Positions 31,570 through 42,100 of a stretch of DNA of 64,000 bases are shown in pieces; position 1 is the stretch's first letter, and the number at the start of each line of letters is the position of its first letter. This DNA is from Liriodendron chinense. Taxonomy: Eukaryota > Streptophyta > Magnoliopsida > Magnoliales > Magnoliaceae. The translations under genes and the position numbers were made by a program. Location: contig ML058466.1 in the NCBI GenBank assembly GCA_003013855.2, forward strand, positions 1,541,501 to 1,605,500. The letters are read 5' to 3'. The notes under the pieces are model-generated. The model was not told the DNA's origin and did no database searches. It worked only from the letters and a program-made list of their open reading frames with translations.

Positions 31570-33573
31570 TGTTAGTGCACTTTTTTGTGGCATACTAGTG
31601 CACCTTGTTTGTCAATTACTTAGGTCAGTGAGTCTAGTGTCGGTTAAGCTTAATGAAGACGAAGACCAAAGACTCAAGATGGACCGGCTGCATCAAGAAA
31701 GGAGAAACAGGTAAATGTGATGCCTTGGTGTGCCTTGCCTTGACCAAAACCTAACCCATAACCTCTTAGATGACTTGCACTACCTAGGTATACCTTTAGT
31801 CATCATCATTAGTCTTAGAACTCCATGGAAAACATGATAAATTAGACTAATTAAAGAGGTGGAAGCTGCTGCAATAAAAAAGGCTCAAACAGCAGTTTTC
31901 GATAGGACTCCGATCAATCGGACAGGTGCTTCGATAGGACTCCGATCGATCGGACATAAATTTCAATCAATCGGAAATTGTCCCAGAAAAAATTGAAAAC
32001 TCACTGGACATATTTCCGATCAATCGGACAGTCTTTCGATCCATCGGAAGGGGCCGTCCGATCAATCAGACAGTGCTCCGATCAATCGGAATTTCTTCCA
32101 GAGACTTCTCTGGAAAGATTTTCGATCAATCGGACTTGTCTCCGATCAATCGGACTGGGCTCCGATCAATCGGACACTTTTTTCGATCAATCGGAGATGC
32201 GAGAATCTGCCTGTTTTTTTACCGTTGGAAGAAAATCTATTTAAAAGGGGGATTCGTTTTTTGAGCCATGAGAGGGGATTTTGAGGAGATAGAAGCCACC
32301 ATTGCTAGAGATCATTAGAGCCTCTATCCCAAACCTAAAGCAAGTCATTCTCCTTGTGTTTTCATCACAAGCTTGGGCCATTCAATGGCATCTTGAGAAT
32401 GGACTTGTTCCCTCTTGATTCCTAGGGTTTAGACACCTTGATGATAGTTAAATCCTTTGTCTAAACACTACCTAGGAGTCTATTTAGGTGCATTCCTCTA
32501 GGAAACCCATTTCCTACCATTTGTAGAGGTTTCACCATTCCCTAGCACCTTGGGCATCTCCAATGGAGCATCACATGCAAGGTAGCAGATCTTGGAGCTG
32601 AAGCCTTGGCAAAGCAACGGCGTCAATGATCGGGGGAGCACAAGGGGAGCTGATTCAAGCACGGGAGAGCGAGAAGAAGTAACCCAAGACGGCGCAACAA
32701 GGGGCTCAATCCGACAAGTAAGGTTGTCTTGTTAAGAGTCCATCCACTCAATTCCCTGTGGGAGTTGAGTGTAGAGTTTGTTTGACAAACTCGCCCCGGG
32801 GTCGTTAGCCGATCCTTGGCCTATTAGTTGGGCCTAAAATCTAGGGACGTCAGCCGTTCCTTGGCACGTTAGTCGGGCCTAAAACAAAGTCTCCAAGGGG
32901 GAGCCACCAACACGGGTGCAAACGTGTAGGTTGGGAGGAACCTGTAAACTCCCCGGTTGGGTGGATCTGAGTTAAAACACCTTGGTTGGGAGGAACCAGA
33001 TTTAAACTCCCCAGTGAATGCTGGTGTGCTCAAAGGGGTTGAGTACTTGAACCGGGAGTGGAGTAGACAAGTAGTCGAACTACTATACATCCTTGTGTTT
33101 GTGATTGATCTTGAGCACATTTCTCTTTATGCATTGTGTTTAATTGTTAATTATGTATGCTTAGTTAGGAATGTATGCTTAGCACTTGATAGGCACATCC
33201 ACACTCATAAGATGTACTTTCACTACCTCAAGTAGACTTGAACTTATTGATCTATCCTCATTCTAGTCTATTTGAGTAACATAGATTAGGTTCTTCATTA
33301 GCTTAATCATTTATTAATCTTTGCTTGTTTAGACTAGGTTGTTTATAGCTTTTATCATATGCTAGTCTTTTGATTGGACCCACTTAGGCTTGGAAGCCGA
33401 AGTGTTAATCGCTTACATAGTTCAATTTGTTCAATTTGTTAAGTAGGCGAAAAGATTTTTGAAAAGGTCCTAATCACCCCCTCCTATAGGTTTAGCCATA
33501 ATTCTAGTTTCTCTTTAAGCTTCCTGCACGTGTATGCATAGGGTGTCGTGTTAGACTACCCGACGCAATTTCA
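31570..33573 (+). mobile_element. solo LTR-A, copy A6, inside the family-D 5' LTR
   Basis: Starts TGTTAGTGCAC and ends GACGCAATTTCA. It has a perfect duplication ATTAC at 31565-31569 and 33574-33578. The uninterrupted site is visible in the 3' LTR at 39750-39766 (TTTTATTACTACATCG). It is 2004 bp with canonical TG...CA ends and TATA-like TATTTAAAA at 32238-32246, and is the youngest layer of this nest. Its array (31909-32195) uses TCCGATCAATCGGA. Confidence 0.97.
31909..32195. promoter_or_regulatory. TCCGATCAATCGGA dyad array in LTR-A copy A6
   Basis: Eleven copies or near copies of TCCGAT-CA-ATCGGA begin at 31909, 31941, 31962, 32015, 32035, 32057, 32077, 32121, 32141, 32161 and 32182. Steps are 32, 21, 53, 20, 22, 20, 44, 20, 20 and 21 bp, the scaffold also found in copies A2 and A7. 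It ends about 45 bp upstream of the TATA-like box. Read as a likely protein-binding array; no binding protein is identifiable here. Confidence 0.8.
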
Positions 33574-33618
33574 ATTACTACATCGCAGCCTTACACTTGA
33601 GGCGAACGAACAAGTTTT

Positions 33619-33636
33619 TGGCGCTACTGCCTGGGA
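33619..33636 (+). other. primer-binding site of family-D element
   Basis: TGGCGCTACTGCCTGGGA begins seven bases after the LTR end, a form of the tRNA-complementary site seen in Athila-type elements. The better preserved family-C version (60709-60726, minus) reads TGGCGCCGCTGCCGGGGA. Confidence 0.8.
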
Positions 33637-33981
33637 ATTTAGATAAGAGTTCTAAATTGTTTTAGTGGCTGTAGAAGTAGAAGTAGATAGTTTTTTTTTC
33701 TGATTTCTTAGAACTAATCAAAATTGTTTGTTTTGTAGGATTTCTTCTCTAGTTCAAGCACATCGGGTAATATCCTTCTAACTTAACTTTTTGCATATTT
33801 TTCAATTTTTTTAGATCAATTTCAGATTTTAAGACTAGTTTAGTTTTTAGTTGAGTGGTTTATATCCCGTTCGGAACGTGACCACTCCAATTGTCTCCAA
33901 TCCGAAGGTGGTCTAGTTGGACCATTGTCAGTCCATAGACGAGTCCGAAATTACCAAGAACATTGTGAAAGTTTTGGGAGT
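33637..33981 (+). other. family-D leader between primer site and gag
   Basis: Non-coding, T-rich leader; includes TCAAGCACATCGGGTAATATCC. Nothing else recognised. Confidence 0.5.
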
Positions 33982-35168
33982 ATGGATCAAACACCTTTAA
34001 GGAATCCTCCCCCCTACTCCAACTACAAACACAAATCAAGAGGGAGTAGGAGAGAATGAGGTACATAATGTTCATCCAATGAGACCACTACGGGACTACC
34101 TACAACCAGCCCGTGCAACTACACCCTCTTGTGTGGTTTTACCACCAACCGGGGAAACATTGGTATAAAGTCAGGGTGTGATTCAACTCATACCAAAGTT
34201 CATGGGCTAGATTCTGATAGCCCATATTTGCACCTAAAGGAATTTGAAGAAGTGGTGGCTACTTTGCAATACACCAACGTCTATGAAGATGCCATAAAAC
34301 TCAAACTCTTTCCCTTCTCATAGAAAGAAAGAGCCAAAACTTGGTTTCACTCTCTTAGACCACACTCGATAGGGTCCCTGGAACGAGATGACCTGGGAGT
34401 TCTTGAACGAGATGACCCAAGAGTTCTTGAAAAAGTTCTTCCCGGTTCATAAAACGAACACCTTTCGAAGAGCCATAATGAATTTTTCAGCTAAAGAGGG
34501 TGAATCTTTCTTCCAATGTTGGGAAAGGTTTAAGGACCTCCTACTTGCTTGCCCACATCATGGCTATGAAAGTTGGCAAATCATAAACTTCTTCAATGAT
34601 GGATTAAGTTCCAATATGCGCCAATTCGTAGAGATGATGTGCAATGTCGAGTTCATGAGTAAAAAACCAGATGAAGCTTGGAGTTATTTGGATATTTTAG
34701 CTGAGAATGCCCAATCATGGGATACCTCAGATAAATCCAATAACCCCAAGCCTACTCAAGAAAAAGAGAAAGGAAGGATCTATATCCTCAAGGAGGAAGA
34801 CGATGTGAATGCAAGGATAACCAGCCTCACAAGGAAGATTGAGGCCATGGAACTTAGTAAGAGTGAAGCTTCAAAGTCCAATGAAGCCATTGAAACCACG
34901 TGTGGGATTTGTTTTACCAATTTACATGCTACACAAGATTGTCCCACAATTCCTGCGTTTCAAGAAGTGCTACATGAACACGTCAATACCACATATGGTT
35001 ATCAACGGCCATTCAATGGCCCAGTGGGTAATTCGTACAATTCTACTTAGAAGAACCACCCGAATTTCAGTTGGAAGAATTCTCCCATGGGCAATTCTAC
35101 CAACTCTCAAGGAGGGCCACCCATGCAAAATATGGCCCCACCTCAATTCTCGATGGAGGACACCTTAA
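33982..35168 (+). pseudogene. gag: Athila-like gag, broken
   Basis: Gag packages the element RNA. A first ATG frame (33982) and a shifted frame supply the N-terminus, including RPLRDYLQPARATTPS at about 34083, a motif that is tandemly amplified in family C. From 34129: GLDSDSPYLHLKEFEEV, a TAG at 34321, then AKTWFHSL. A small duplication of GAACGAGATGACC shifts the frame near 34390. The frame from 34388 then holds the capsid core (EMTQEFLKKFFPVHKT, AKEGESFFQCWERFKD, LLACPHHGYESWQII, FFNDGLSSNMRQ) and a Cys/His module CGIC-HATQDCP near 34910. It stops at 35048, with shifted remains (NHPNFSWKN) after it. About three lesions, otherwise good preservation. Confidence 0.9.
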
Positions 35169-35712
35169 AAGCATTAATGCAAGGGCAAACGCAAATGAAT
35201 TAAACAAATCAGCAAATGTTCCAAGAGCTTAAAGTCTCAGTTGACGAGATTAAGGGACGCTTGAATGCTAGGGAAGGGACCTTTCCGGCCCAACCTCAGC
35301 CCAATCCAAAGCAAGTACATGAAGTGAGCATTCCTAATCCCTCTAACCAACATATGGAGCAAGCCAAATCCGTCACCACTCTTAGAAGTGGTAAACAAAT
35401 TGACAAATCTATTCCGGTGAAGGCCGACAAGCCTAATGATCCGGTAAATTCTGAGGATGAGGATGGATCTAACTTAGCCCCACAAGAAACGGAACGCGTT
35501 TACAAGCCCGTAGCACCATTCCCTTCGAGATTGGTTGCCCCAAAATCTCTCCCAAACTCTCATGATATTCTAGAGATTTTTAGGCAAGTTAAGATAAACG
35601 TTCCCTTGCTTGATGCCATCAAATAAGTCCCCTCCTATGCCAAGTTTCTAAAGGACCTATGCACAACTAAATGCAAATATAATGTGCAGTAAAGGCCTTC
35701 CTAAATGAGCAA
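35169..35712 (+). pseudogene. gag-protease linker of family-D element
   Basis: The frame 35216-35626 reads a Pro/Gln-rich linker followed by AKSVTTLRSGKQID and YKPVAPFPSRL, the conserved blocks between gag and protease in Athila-type elements, and ends at TAA 35624-35626. Remnants YAKFLKDLCTTKCK follow in the same frame with stops. Confidence 0.85.
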
Positions 35713-35742
35713 GTGAGTGCCATTCTCACTCAAAAGACCCCC

Positions 35743-35773
<31 letters not shown>

Positions 35774-36702
35774 AAAAAAAAAAATTCAAAGATCCCGGTA
35801 GTCCCACAATTTCATGTATCATTGGAGACTATCGGATTGAGCGTGCATTACTAGACTTGGGGGCAAGCGTGAATTTGATCCCATACTCGGTATACGAGCA
35901 ATTGGCTCTAGGTGAATTAAAACCCACCAAAACCACATTGCAACTCGCTGATAGATCCATCCGTGTATCAAGAGGGATAGTTGAGGATGTGCTAGTCTTA
36001 GTTGATAAATTCTACTAGCCGGTAGATTTCATCATCTTGGACACAAAACCGGTCATGGATGCTAGCACCCAAATACCGGTGATTCTAGGCCGCCCATTCC
36101 TTGCTACATCAAACGCAATTATAAATTGCAGGAATGGAGTGATGCAAATGTCCTTTGGGAACATGATGTTGGAGGTGAATGTATTCCACTTGGGCAAAAG
36201 GCATAGGGATGATAATGATGTTCACGAGGTTGATATGATTGATTCAATCGTGGAAGAGGAGTTCGCTTTAAGGCAGAATTTTGATCCTCTAAATATTGTT
36301 ATCTTTGATCCCTTTGAGGATTGGGACGACAATGTTGGCCCCCATGAGGTAAACATGATAGAATCTATGGAAGATGGGGGGTTTTTCCAACATGATCTAC
36401 CTGAAAGCTTGGGGACATGTTTGACACATTCTAAGGATGAATCTAATTCTAATTTTAATAAGACCTTGGAAGTGTCAATTTCAGAAAATTTATTTGATAA
36501 GTCACCAATTTCTGATTTACACAAATTTATTATGCAGGATTTGGAAGAATTGGTGCTTGACTTGCCTACAAAGAGGCTAATTTCTGAAAGTGTAGAGGTT
36601 GAGGACCCACTCCAACCTACAAAAAATTCTGAGAAGGAGGAAGACGTAAAGGGTCAAAATCTAAAAACTTCCTCTCCTGAGGTCTCCTACACACTCGAGT
36701 AG
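35713..36702 (+). pseudogene. Athila-like aspartic protease region
   Basis: The protease matures gag. After a C26A21 run (35738-35784) comes KDPGSPTISCIIGDY, then the active-site block ALLDLGASVNLIPYSVY (the usual Thr after the catalytic Asp is Leu here), LQLADRSI, one TAG at 36016, then, in a frame from 36037, VILGRPFLATSNAIINCRNG, the conserved C-terminal block. An acidic tail of about 140 residues continues to TAG at 36700. Reverse transcriptase should begin about here in a complete element but does not. With the catalytic triad altered and frames broken it is not functional. Confidence 0.87.
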
Positions 36703-37236
36703 TGTTTAGCATATTTTGAAGATTGGGATGATCCCATGATTCAGGACATAGTAAATGCTTTGAGAGAGAGACCTCATGCACCTAAAAAGCTTCCTTCCAC
36801 AGAGTGCCAAATTGAAGAATCAACTGTGGAAGCACAAGCGACAAATGATTATGTGGAGACCATCCCAATGTTTGAGTATGAAGCGATTGAAGTCTCCACA
36901 TCTCTTTGGTTTGTTCAAATCGAAGAACACTTCTGGGATGACCCATATTTGACATACTTGAATGATTTTTGCCCAGACAAGAACGAAAGGAGATCCATAT
37001 TCTATGATTTCCAACCAAGGCAATTCTCCTTTCCTAGTACATGTGACAATTTTCTTGAGGAACCCGCAGAAATTTTTCAGCTGGATTTTCAATGGGTTAG
37101 AATGATCGATGTCACCAATGTACTTTCCAAAGCAGGATGGTGGATAGTTCTTTTGAATAATTTGTTACACCACTTGATGATCTTGCTTAATTTTGTCCTT
37201 TTTGATGTTTTACTGATAATCGATCTCCTAGTCTGA
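36703..37236 (+). CDS. conserved non-pol ORF of Athila-derived elements
   Basis: In the same frame as the protease tail, separated only by one TAG (36700-36702), it reads CLAYFEDWDDPMIQDIVNAL and later TSLWFVQIEEHFWDDPYL, then CPDKNERRS, and ends in a hydrophobic stretch (LLNNLLHHLMILLNFVLFDV, possible membrane segment) at TGA 37234-37236. The minus-strand family-C element has a recognisable counterpart at 59228-59596 (CLAHFEDSNDPMIQEIVNAL, then SLWSFQTEVDHYWEDPFL), also directly after an in-frame stop. Conservation between two diverged families in place of reverse transcriptase is notable. Function unknown. Confidence 0.6.
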   Translation, partial: CLAYFEDWDDPMIQDIVNALRERPHAPKKLPSTECQIEESTVEAQATNDYVETIPMFEYEAIEVSTSLWFVQIEEHFWDDPYLTYLNDFCPDKNERRSIFYDFQPRQFSFPSTCDNFLEEPAEIFQLDFQWVRMIDVTNVLSKAGWWIVLLNNLLHHLMILLNFVLFDVLLIIDLLV

Positions 37237-38379
37237 TGGAGATCATCTTTTTAAAAAGGACGGGTTAGGTATCTTTATTGCTTTCTGTAGATTAGGTTTA
37301 GCTTTATTTAGTTTTACTATTTTAATAGCTTTAGTTGCTGGGTTGTAGACTTCCATGATCGCTCTCTCAGGTACTATTGTTCTCACTCCCTTTTATTTTA
37401 CCATTGCTCTCATGTTCATCCTCATTACATATCTTTTTACATTGAGGACAATGCAAGATTTGGTTGGGGGGTGAGATAAGATTCATCATCTAGCATGTTG
37501 CAACATTTCGAGCCTCATATGCACAAATTTTTTTCGAATTTTCTAAAATTTCAAAACTCCTTTAGAAAACCTTATTTCCATGCATTCGAGATGATATGAG
37601 TATAAGAAAAGGAGATACGAAGTGTGTGATGCTGCAAGTCTTGAACTTCTCCTAATATAATGGTTTTATATGTGAATTCCCCTATTTATATGGTTGATAG
37701 AAAATTTGAACACTTTTACACTTAGTCCACATTACACGAATTTCATGGTTTGAAAGGATTATATGATTTGTGGGTTAGCTAGACTTAAGTTTTTGAGGTG
37801 TTGAGGAACAAAGTCGGGGTACTTTGTCCATCCTTGTCCAAGGGAAAATAATGAAAGATATGGATTTCTAAAAAATCCTATCTAATTTAAAAGAAAAAGG
37901 AAAAGGAAGGATGAAATTGGGAATGATGGAAAAATGGTGGAAAATTTCGAAAGGGCTACCTATTACCAACCAGGGGATGGTCTACCCGTAACCAAAGCCG
38001 GAAATGGGATATAGTATGAAAGCCGTTGGAAGGACGGTAAGGCAAATTTCTGTTATTGGCTTATTGTTGCTCTGTACACCTTGATATCCATGGTTTAGTT
38101 AATCTATGAAGAAGATAATCCCGAAAACTCATGAGATGAACTTTCACTATGCACACTAGGTTGAATTTGTTCGAGTTCTTCTATTCATTAATCAATCAGC
38201 GGGAATTTCATATAGACACTTATTATGTTTTAAGAGTATGAGGTTTCAACATCTATTACCAAATTTTTTTCGAATTTTATACTTGCGTGTCTTGGGTGGA
38301 TAGAGCCATAGTTTCTAAAGGAGAGTTGGTTTTGGAGGTTTGAACTTATTCACGCATGTTTTGCTCGGGACTAGCAAAA
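37237..38379 (+). other. family-D 3' non-coding region
   Basis: No gene. Contains GAGGACAATGCAAGATTTGG and GGTTGGGGGGTG at about 37450-37472 (a second polypurine-like tract) and long T/A-rich text up to the true polypurine tract. Confidence 0.55.
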
Positions 38380-38395
38380 AGCTGGTTGGGGGGTG
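38380..38395 (+). other. polypurine tract of family-D element
   Basis: GCTGGTTGGGGGGTG ends one base step before the 3' LTR start TGTTGAACC at 38396. The reverse-strand family-C element has the equivalent GGTTGGGGGTG at 48965-48975. Confidence 0.8.
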
Positions 38396-39792
38396 TGTTG
38401 AACCTCCAATTTATACATTGCATAGCCCATTACATCACATTATATGCATGGTTTTCAGTGTTTAAAAGGCCCATCTAATGCATGTTCTGTGATTGTAGGA
38501 ATGAGAGTAGACTTCACCCAATTGGAGATCAACATGGGCTATTTAGAGCCATTGGATGAAGGTTGAAGGAGGACCAAAGAAAGCAGAAAGCAACAAGAGA
38601 AGAGAAAAGAAGAAAGAGGAGGAAAGAAAGGAAGAAAAAGTGAAATGAAGAAGGCCCGACCGGTCTTGATCGGTCAGGCCAAAGGAGCCAGACGGGTCAA
38701 GACCGGTCGGCCAACCCCTCTGAATGCCTACTGGATTGACCACAAGCAGGTCCGACCGGTCGTGACCGGTCTGCCAAACCAGTCCGACTGGTCAAGACTG
38801 GTCGGCCATCAAGTTAGCTATCCCCTGAGCATGCTGGACTCCCAAGCAGACAGGTCCGACCGGTCTAGACCGGTCGGCCATGTGAAAACAGCAACCTTTC
38901 TAATTCGGGACTCCAAATTCTTCTGCGCAGTGCGTATCCTTATGCAGTTTCTAGATGATTCTGACTGCAACCGAGCTTCCCCACTATAAAAGGACAACTA
39001 GGGGCTCTTCCTACGGTATCATAGAAGCTAAGGGACGTCGTGGGAGAGGAAGGAATCCTTCATGGAGCGTTTGCAACCCTCCAAACTCCGGTTTTTCTAG
39101 TTTTATGTTTTCTTATTTGAGTTCTAGTTGTAGTATGACAATGCTCGGCTAGAATCTCTCAGCTAAGGCTGAGAGGTGAAGCTTGTAGCTAATTTCATGT
39201 TTGATTCAATTAATTTAAGTAATTCTACTTCAAGTTTGGATTTTTGCCTATTCTAGTTCTTAAAGTTGATAGTTTTAGATGTTTTATAAGAGTTCATGTG
39301 CTTCGGACATGTATTCCTTGCAATTCTCTGAGATTATCATGGTGTTTTTGTTTATATTCAAATTATAGTAATCCTTGAGCAGGCCATAGTCAATAGGCAT
39401 GGCTGTTACTCTGAAGGCTATGATTTTGAATTCTATATTGTTGAATGGGACTAGAACTTGAAAGTTCAACTTGAGTGGGATTGTATGTGTTTAATGCTTT
39501 ATTTTCCAACTAGATGAGAGATAGGACTTCAAATCTAGTTACGTATCTTGCTTGGATTGATTGGATTGACATGGGATTGCTACAAGTGGATCCTTGAATT
39601 CCTTAGTACCTTAAATTATTGGTTTTCATTAAGTTACTGTTTTAGTATAATTATTCCAATTGAATCTCTTATCTATTGCAAACTGAGTTGCTGGAATAGT
39701 TTGAAACTTGTTCTACAATTCCCTGTGGATCGACCTCGGTCTTATCGAGTTTTATTACTACATCGCAACCTTACACTTGAGGCGAGCGAACA
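38396..39792 (+). repeat. 3' LTR of family-D element
   Basis: It is 1397 bp, TGTTGAACC to GCGAACA, uninterrupted. Dyad units start at 38656, 38689, 38752, 38784 and 38856; TATA box 38984-38993; hairpin 39156-39175. It preserves the empty site of insertion A6. The identical short frames in both LTRs (for example MNFQVLVPFNN on the minus strand) reflect LTR identity and are not genes. Confidence 0.95.
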
Positions 39793-40682
39793 TATGGTTG
39801 TCTTGTTAGGAGTCCATCCACTCAATTCCCTATGGGAGTTCATTGTAGAGTTTGTTTAACAAACTCGAATTAGGGTCGTTTGCCGATCCTTGGCCTATTT
39901 GTCGCTTAAAGTCTAAGGACGTTAGCTGTTCCTTGGCCTGTTTGTCGACCTAAAGACTAGGGGTTGTTAGGCACTCCTTGGCTCGTTTGCCGAGCCTAAA
40001 TTTAGAAATGTTAGCCGTTCCTTAGCACGTTTGTCGGGCTTAAACAAAGTCTCCAAGGGGAGCCACCAACACGGGTGTGAACGTGTAGGTTGTGAGGAAC
40101 CTATAAACTCCCCGGTTGGGTGGATCCGATTTAAAACACCTTAGTTGGGAGGAACCAGATTTAAACTCCCCAGTGAATGCCGGTATGCTCAAAGGGGTTA
40201 AGTACTTAAACCGGGAGTGGAGTAGACAAGTAGTTGAACCACTATACATGCTTGTGTTTGTGATTGTTCTTGAGCACATTTCTCATTATGCATTCTGTTT
40301 AATTAGTTAATTATGAATGCTTAGTTAGGAATGTATGCTAGGCACTTGATAGGCACACCCACACTCACAAGATGTACTTTCACTCCTCATGTAGACTTGA
40401 GTTCTTATTAATCCATCCTCTATGGTCTACATGTGTTACTTAGACTAGGTTGTTTATTGCATTTATCTTTTGCTAGTCTTTTGATTGGACCCACTTAGGC
40501 TTGGAAGCCGAAGTGTTAATCGTTTACTTAGTCTAATTTGCTAAAACTATTAAGTAGGCGAAAAGATTTTTAAAAGGTCCTAATCACCCCTCCTCTATGA
40601 CTTATCTATCATTTTAGTTGCTCCTTAAGCTTCCGCACGTGTATGCGTAGGGTGTCCTGTTAGACTACCCGATGTAATTTCA
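39793..40682 (+). mobile_element. 3' LTR-A of the copia element, copy A5, right part
   Basis: Resumes the LTR split at 30178 (starting with the duplicated TATGG) and runs to GATGTAATTTCA at 40682. Keeps the family phrases CTTAGGCTTGGAAGCCGAAG and AGTAGGCGAAAAG. Confidence 0.92.
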
Positions 40683-41585
40683 CATAGTGCATTGATCAGG
40701 TCCACTACTTTACCAAAACTCATAGTCTCACTAGATAAACCATCGCTCAAAATTTCATTCTTATTAGTCGATGATAACATAGTTAACTTGGGGCGTATTC
40801 AACTGAAAATTTCCTCCAAACTAATTGATTATTAATTTAATTAAAATTTAACTTGAATTAGGAGATAGTTTCCTATTTTGTGCATCATACAACTTGGATA
40901 ATGAGATCGCTCAATTGGTCCATGATCTTTAAGATCTAAGACGTTCACTAGATAGGTAATGATTGATTATGGATAGTGGTTAAGTTTCCTTCATGATGTC
41001 CACCAAAATCAAGGGCTAAGGGATTGGTTTGCCAATTAGTCCATTGCTACTATGATCAAAGGGTTGAAATTCGATGTGCACGATTCATTTATGTTAGATA
41101 GTTATGGGATAAAATTTCATATCGATAAGATAATGGAAAACATATGATCTAGAAATCAAAGGTTTAGGCTAATTGCATTTATGATATGAGATTTTTGGAA
41201 AATATAATGATTCTACATGGTTCTAAGCATGTTTATAAGAAAATCTTATAAAAGGAACTCATCCAAATCATTACAGATAAAGATCTATTCACGAAACAAG
41301 TTCAAATTCATGTTAACTAAGGGAAAATACAGATAACAAGCAACATGATGAACTTAAGCTAAAACGGTAACATCCAAGATGTCATTCATGATGCTAAATT
41401 TTAGGATAAGGAATCCTCTGATTTGTTCTCCTAAGGTTTCTATAGGGTTTAGTCGACTGTGAAAATTTTAATAATTGACTAGTGGTGACTCGAGTCAAAT
41501 ATAATACCCACACGACTCAAAACACAACAACGAAAGTACTTAAGAAATGCATTTATGAGTGCGATCCGCCTGCGATCCAGCGTCC
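40683..41585. other. non-coding, possible 5' LTR of a gypsy element
   Basis: No gene recognised. Its right end abuts a primer-site-like sequence at 41590, so part of it may be the LTR of the gag-bearing element on the right. I cannot define termini. Confidence 0.3.
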
Positions 41586-41589
41586 ATAG

Positions 41590-41612
41590 AATGGTGACTT
41601 CGTTGGGGATAT
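41590..41612 (+). other. primer-binding-site-like sequence
   Basis: ATGGTGACTTCGTTGGGGATA resembles the TGGCGACT...TGGGGA type found after the 5' LTR of many plant gypsy elements, with substitutions. Weak support, but it fits a gag following on the same strand. Confidence 0.35.
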
Positions 41613-42100
41613 ACTAGTTCACTAGTCATGACCTAACTTTAAAAATAGGACTCTACAAACTTTCAGGGATTCTAATTCTTTTGCATTTGCATTAACATAC
41701 AACATCCATCTCAATCCCAAAATACCAAAAAGGTAAAATAAAATAAAATTCAGAACCATTCCACCCATTCGTGCTAGGTGTTCCTGAGTGAATCCCATAA
41801 ACCACAGCCCAATTTGTATTAAATCCAGAACGACCATGGCCAATCATTAAGAAGGAACTCTCCCCTTTCCAACTCTCAAAATGTCGGAGACCACTCTTGT
41901 ATAGCCACATCTAGCAGAATATATGCTAGTCTATTGCATTCGAGAGCTGACACTAAATATAAAAGTCATGCAAGAGAGCCTCATTAGGTTTGTACAAGCA
42001 TAAGATCCCTCGGCTAGCACCCAAGTTGCCTGAGCATAATCGCAATCACCATTTCTCGCAGCCTCCAATTCAATCCAACCATAATAGTCAAGGTTCGCAT
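41613..42100. other. non-coding stretch, no gene recognised
   Basis: Presumed leader of the gag pseudogene to the right. The short minus-strand frames have no recognised motif. Confidence 0.35.

Larger units (their letters stand above)
30179..33612 (+). repeat. 5' LTR of family-D element, interrupted
   Basis: About 1425 bp once the 2004-bp LTR-A insertion plus its 5-bp duplication is subtracted. It has a dyad array (30440-30690), the TATA box ATTATAAAAG at 30794-30803 and a perfect hairpin at 30967-30986. The 3' LTR is 28 bp shorter, mainly through loss of one dyad unit. Confidence 0.92.
30179..39792 (+). mobile_element. Athila-like Ty3/gypsy element, family D, gag-protease only
   Basis: Two LTRs (30179-33612, enlarged by an inserted LTR-A; and 38396-39792) both begin TGTTGAACCT and end GGCGA(A/G)CGAACA. 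Flanks TAAGG (30174-30178) and TATGG (39793-39797) are a target duplication with one change. Removing the element restores the text GACAAGTAAGGTTGTC known from copy A6. A primer-binding site follows the 5' LTR, and a polypurine tract GGTTGGGGGGTG precedes the 3' LTR. Coding: gag, gag linker and aspartic protease, then one further ORF, but no reverse transcriptase, RNase H or integrase. It is therefore non-autonomous. The near-identity of the two LTRs suggests a fairly recent insertion. Confidence 0.93.

Noticed and set aside
36820..37092. Minus-strand 90-aa frame opposite the conserved non-pol ORF
   Set aside because: The opposite strand has the cross-family match; this is its shadow.
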